Shown: positions 12,752 to 15,854 of the stretch, one piece after another | How the letters are laid out: each line of letters opens with the position of its first letter | Position numbering within the stretch: position 1 is the first letter of the stretch | DNA from: an uncultured Oscillospiraceae bacterium | GTDB taxonomy: Bacteria; Bacillota; Clostridia; Oscillospirales; Oscillospiraceae | DNA: 15,854 nt | Assembly (NCBI GenBank): GCA_934675115.1 | Contig: CAKUPH010000048.1 | Span: forward strand, 1 to 15,854 | Reading direction: 5' to 3' | The notes under the pieces: model-generated | Seen by the model: the letters and a program-made list of their open reading frames with translations, nothing else | Told to the model about the DNA's origin: nothing | Databases searched by the model: none | Translations under genes and position numbers: made by a program

Positions 12752-13381
12752 ATGTCAACCAACAAATCTGAACACTTACAGCTCCACCTGTGGGAGCCGG
12801 GGGACAGCGTCCTCCGGACGGAATTCAACGAGAACTGGGAGAAGCTGGACGGGGAGACGGCCCGGCTGGACGCCGCGGTCGCCGCCGCGGAGGAGAGCGT
12901 ACCGCTGGTGAAGCTGGCGGAGGTCCAGCTCACGCAGGCGGTGCAGTCCTTCGTCATCGACCTTACTGGGAAAGATCTGGGCCGCTTCCGCGCGCTGGAG
13001 CTGGTCATCGACAATGCCTGCGCCGAACAGGGTTCCGGCGTTTCCTGCCGGGTGAATGACAACGCGGGCGGTTACTACAACACCAATGGCAATTCCGTGT
13101 GGGCCACCTCGCTGTCCGTCGGCTCTCTGCCGTGGTCGGCCTACGGCAGGGGCAGCCTGCGGTGCGAGATCACAGACACCGGCGAGCATCTGGCCTTTTC
13201 CAGCGAATCCTTTGGTGCTTCGTCCAACGGGTCGGTGTCGCGCGGCACGACTTACGCCGTCTGCAAGGGCTACTGTTTGCAGGACATCACGACGCTGACG
13301 CTGTATTCCAGCGACCCGGACACCGGGACCGTCAAATTTTTGTCCGGCCTGCGGCTGGCGCTGTACGGGAAGAAGTGGTGA
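12752..13381 (+). CDS. Phage-tail-fibre-like protein B (conserved N-terminus, variable C-terminus)
   Basis: This 209-residue protein has no signal peptide. Residues 1-33 are identical to tail-like protein A; the rest is different. Residues 34-58 are Ala/Glu-rich and probably a short coiled coil. Residues 62-209 form a beta-rich domain with VNDNAGGYYNTNG in the middle and a GLRLALYGKK ending, resembling structural or distal tail domains of Clostridia phages. The tail label rests on resemblance; host adhesin is an alternative. In the present orientation the upstream neighbour is the divergent LysR gene and no clear promoter is visible, so this copy may be poorly expressed. A strong terminator follows 5 bp after the stop. 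Confidence 0.7.
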   Translation: MSTNKSEHLQLHLWEPGDSVLRTEFNENWEKLDGETARLDAAVAAAEESVPLVKLAEVQLTQAVQSFVIDLTGKDLGRFRALELVIDNACAEQGSGVSCRVNDNAGGYYNTNGNSVWATSLSVGSLPWSAYGRGSLRCEITDTGEHLAFSSESFGASSNGSVSRGTTYAVCKGYCLQDITTLTLYSSDPDTGTVKFLSGLRLALYGKKW

Positions 13382-13385
13382 ACAG

Positions 13386-13423
13386 AAAAGGACCCCGGCT
13401 CCGAAGAGCCGGGGTCCTTTTTT
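13386..13423. terminator. Bidirectional terminator between tail gene B and SLH gene 2
   Basis: A 16-bp stem, AAAAGGACCCCGGCTC with its complement, closes a CGAA tetraloop and ends in six T. It lies between the convergent stops at 13381 and 13448 and mirrors the terminator at 2658-2694, although the stem sequence is different. Confidence 0.93.
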
Positions 13424-13447
13424 GCGTTACGTTACAAGTGCCTGAAA

Positions 13448-15853
13448 TTAGGCCACGTTGACAACGTAGTAGATAGCGGTAGCCTGAGTGTTGGTGGCGT
13501 TCATGACCAGATAAGCGGTCACGTTGCCGGCAGTCAGCTCAGCGGCGGAGCCAGCCACGACGGAGACGCCGTTGGTGGCGGAAACCACGACGCAGTACAG
13601 GCCAGCATCAGTGCAGTTGACGCCAACACCGTTCTCGTCAGTGATGACGGTGCCGTTATAGAACTTAACGTTATGCACGGCGGTGGGAACGTAGTTAGCA
13701 ACGCTCACGATGTTGCCGTTGGCATCGTAAGTCACGGTGTACAGGTCGGCATTGTTGAAGCCGGGCAGAGTGCTGGCGGCGGAGGTCTTCAGGGTGGGAA
13801 CGCCGTTCACATAGATGTAGTAGGCGTACAGGCCGTTGTCAACGCCGACGTTAGCGCCGGAGGTGATGTAAGCAACCTCGGAGGTGCCGGTGAAGGTTGC
13901 GTTGCTGGCATCCACGAAGCAGTAGGTCACGTAGCCCTTCTCAGCGAAGTAGGACACGTTGACGTTGCTCATGCTGGGAACGGTCTTGTAGCCGGTGTAA
14001 ACGGTGTAGGTGTAGCCGGTAGCAGCATTGCCGGTCTTGACCAGATACACGGTGTTGTCGTTGGTCACGGCGTAGGAGGTCATGACGGTGGGGACACCAG
14101 TCTTGATGGTCTTGCCGGTCTCAGCAGTGCCCTGAGCAACGATCACCTGAGCGCCGTTGGCCAGAGTGGTGAACTGATAGGCGGCATTGTAGTAGTTCTG
14201 GTTCTCAGCCTTGATGGTGGAGACAGTGCCGTTGGCATAGCTACCCTGACCATTGCCAGCAGAGGTGAACGGAGTGACGACGGTCTGATTCCACTTACCA
14301 GCAACCACGGTACCATTGGTATCGGTGTTGGCAAAGCTCTTCAGGTTGGCATAGACCTTGGCGTCGTCCAGCGGCTGATAGCTGTTGGCCCAAGCAATGT
14401 CAGTGATGATGCCGTAGCTGTAAGCGGTGGTGGGCTGCACCAGACCGATCACGTTGCCGTAAGCATCGGTGTAGACATTGTAGGTGGTGAACAGGGTGCC
14501 GGTCTTGCCGAGGAAGTACTTGGCAGCCCAGTTGTAGGTGGCGCCGCCCAGAACGGAGGTCTCGGTGACAATGTTGTAGCCGGTCAGAGCGCCGGTAACA
14601 AAGTTAGCGGGGTTGACAACGCGGACAACGCCGTCGGAGGTCATGTTGACCAGAACATACTGACCAACAGTGAAGGCTTCGCTCTTGAAGGTCTTAGCAA
14701 CGCCAGTGGCATCGGTAGCATAGACAGTCAGAGCGGTGCTGGCGGGAGTGACATGGCCCAGAGCGTCAGCCTTGGCGGGAGTCACGCCGGTGACCTTAGC
14801 CAGATAGGTGTCGATCTCAACAACGCGGTAGTCGCCGTTGGGCAGAGCATAGACCTCGGTCAGAACGCCGGTGCCGGTGCCGTACAGAACGGTGGTGGTG
14901 TCCAGATAACGCAGAGCGTACTGAGTGTACATAGCCTGGTTGGAGTTCTTGTAGATCTGGGTGGTGTCATCGCGGGTCAGGCCCAGGTCGGCAACCAGCT
15001 GGCACACCTTGGTGGTGGTGGTGTAGGTCTTGACGGGGGTATCGGCAAAGCTCACCAGAGTCTTGTCGGTAGCGGTGGGAGCAGTCCAGCAGCCGAAGTT
15101 AGCAGCGGTGTCCAGCTTCCAGACCTTGGAGGGACGACCCCAGATGTCGTCAGCGGTGGTGGGAGTGCTCAGCAGGGCAAACGCCTTGTAGCCCAGGGTG
15201 TCGTTCTTAGTAGCACCAGTGATGGTGGTGTACTGATTGTAGCCCAGAGCGGGGGTGTAGGTCACGGTGGGAACCAGGATGGCCTGGAACAGAATCTCAG
15301 CCACGACCTCACGGGTAGCGGCCACGCCCAGAGTGCCCTGATTGATGTTCTTCAGGATGCCCAGACCCTGAGCGGTGGAGGCAGTCTTGACCTCCCAGCC
15401 GGAGCCGGTGAACTCGCCGTTCTGGTCATAGCCCACAGCGCGGAGGATCATGGCCAGAGCCTGATAACCGGTGACGGTAGCGCCGGGGTTGAACTTACCG
15501 GCGCCGTCGCCCTTGATCAGCTGAGCGTTGGCGCAGTAGTTGACATAGCCAGCGTACCAAGCGGAAGACTTAACGTCGGAGAACTTGTTGTAGTCCGCGT
15601 AAATCTTGGCCTGAGTGTCGTCAACATCACTGGTGACGATGCGGTAGATGATGGCAGCAACTTCAGCGCGAGTGATGCTCTGCTTCGGGCTGAAGGTGGA
15701 GCCGGTGCCGGTGCCCTTGAATACCTTCAGAGCAGACAGAACCTCAACGGCCTCGTTGTACTTGCCGTCGATGGAACTGCTGTCGGTGAAGGCAGCGTTG
15801 GCAACGGTCATAACGGACAGGGTCATGACCAGAGCCAGGGCCAGCGCGAGAAT
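13448..15853 (-). CDS. SLH-domain surface (S-layer-like) protein, 5' partial
   Basis: The gene enters from the right edge; 801 residues are visible and the true start is outside, so the ATG at 15826 is internal to the signal peptide. The signal-peptide core and A-N-A cleavage site are identical to the left SLH protein. Three SLH units follow (FTDSSSIDGKYNEA with ITRAE; FSDVKSSAWYAGYV with GDGAGKF; and WEVKTASTAQGLGIL). The first ~200 residues closely resemble the left paralog, then the Thr/Tyr/Asn-rich C-terminal part diverges entirely. It is presumably attached to the cell wall by the SLH units. It ends on the far side of the terminator from tail gene B. Confidence 0.88.
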   Translation of the reverse strand: MLALALALVMTLSVMTVANAAFTDSSSIDGKYNEAVEVLSALKVFKGTGTGSTFSPKQSITRAEVAAIIYRIVTSDVDDTQAKIYADYNKFSDVKSSAWYAGYVNYCANAQLIKGDGAGKFNPGATVTGYQALAMILRAVGYDQNGEFTGSGWEVKTASTAQGLGILKNINQGTLGVAATREVVAEILFQAILVPTVTYTPALGYNQYTTITGATKNDTLGYKAFALLSTPTTADDIWGRPSKVWKLDTAANFGCWTAPTATDKTLVSFADTPVKTYTTTTKVCQLVADLGLTRDDTTQIYKNSNQAMYTQYALRYLDTTTVLYGTGTGVLTEVYALPNGDYRVVEIDTYLAKVTGVTPAKADALGHVTPASTALTVYATDATGVAKTFKSEAFTVGQYVLVNMTSDGVVRVVNPANFVTGALTGYNIVTETSVLGGATYNWAAKYFLGKTGTLFTTYNVYTDAYGNVIGLVQPTTAYSYGIITDIAWANSYQPLDDAKVYANLKSFANTDTNGTVVAGKWNQTVVTPFTSAGNGQGSYANGTVSTIKAENQNYYNAAYQFTTLANGAQVIVAQGTAETGKTIKTGVPTVMTSYAVTNDNTVYLVKTGNAATGYTYTVYTGYKTVPSMSNVNVSYFAEKGYVTYCFVDASNATFTGTSEVAYITSGANVGVDNGLYAYYIYVNGVPTLKTSAASTLPGFNNADLYTVTYDANGNIVSVANYVPTAVHNVKFYNGTVITDENGVGVNCTDAGLYCVVVSATNGVSVVAGSAAELTAGNVTAYLVMNATNTQATAIYYVVNVA

Positions 15854-15854
15854 C
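15778..15854 (-). repeat. Right copy of 77-bp window-end inverted repeat
   Basis: This is the reverse complement of bases 1-77 with no mismatch; it encodes the shared SLH signal peptide. It runs to the window edge, so the true repeat is probably longer and present in other SLH genes of the genome. Confidence 0.9.

Larger units (their letters stand above)
12656..12846 (+). repeat. Right arm of perfect 191-bp inverted repeat
   Basis: This is the exact reverse complement of 3050-3240, 9,415 bp away. It carries the upstream region, ribosome-site hairpin and first 95 coding bases of tail gene B. The flanking inner sequence differs from the left arm: here it is LysR upstream DNA, there the recombinase 3' end. 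Confidence 0.97.

Overview
The window looks like a contig from a high-GC, gut-type Clostridia bacterium of the Oscillospiraceae kind (Oscillibacter/Flavonifractor relatives). This is inferred from SLH-domain surface proteins, a copper-amine-oxidase-like stalk protein, a sigma-54 regulator with a -24/-12 promoter, and GC-rich genes with strong Shine-Dalgarno sites. No rRNA, tRNA, CRISPR array or transposase gene was seen.

The layout is mirror-symmetric. At each end a long SLH-domain gene enters from outside the window and points inward (2-2626 on +, 13448-15853 on -). Each converges, across a strong bidirectional terminator, on a small phage-tail-fibre-like gene (2704-3144 on -, 12752-13381 on +). 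The two tail-like genes share their first 33 residues and then differ completely. Their 5' ends lie in a perfect 191-bp inverted repeat (3050-3240 and 12656-12846). A complete tyrosine recombinase (3247-4305, -) ends 6 bp inside the left arm and reads straight into tail gene A. The 9.4 kb between the arms therefore looks like an invertible segment that could choose which variable tail gene sits behind the recombinase.

Inside the segment, left to right, are: the recombinase; a secreted stalk protein and a small zinc-ribbon lipoprotein (+), with a strong promoter overlapped by a palindrome; and then a catabolic module on the - strand. That module has a PAS/AAA+/Fis sigma-54 activator (5507-6946) and the operon it probably controls: an SDR dehydrogenase (9341-10084), a PEP mutase/isocitrate lyase superfamily enzyme (8425-9297) and a GntP-type permease (7068-8366). 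The operon is preceded by a near-consensus sigma-54 promoter at 10139-10154. Last come a LysR regulator and an oxalate/formate-antiporter-type MFS transporter (11611-12525 and 10383-11579), apparently co-transcribed.

A likely reading of the module is that a carboxylate or hydroxy-acid enters by the GntP permease, is oxidised by the NAD-type SDR and is cleaved or rearranged by the lyase-fold enzyme, with expression set by the PAS sensor-activator. The substrate cannot be read from the sequence. The lyase lacks the Cys motif of methylisocitrate lyases.

The outermost 77 bp of the two ends are identical in inverted orientation, and the identity stops after exactly 77 bp. This equals a common assembler k-mer size, so the ends are probably assembly breaks in a multicopy SLH signal-peptide sequence.
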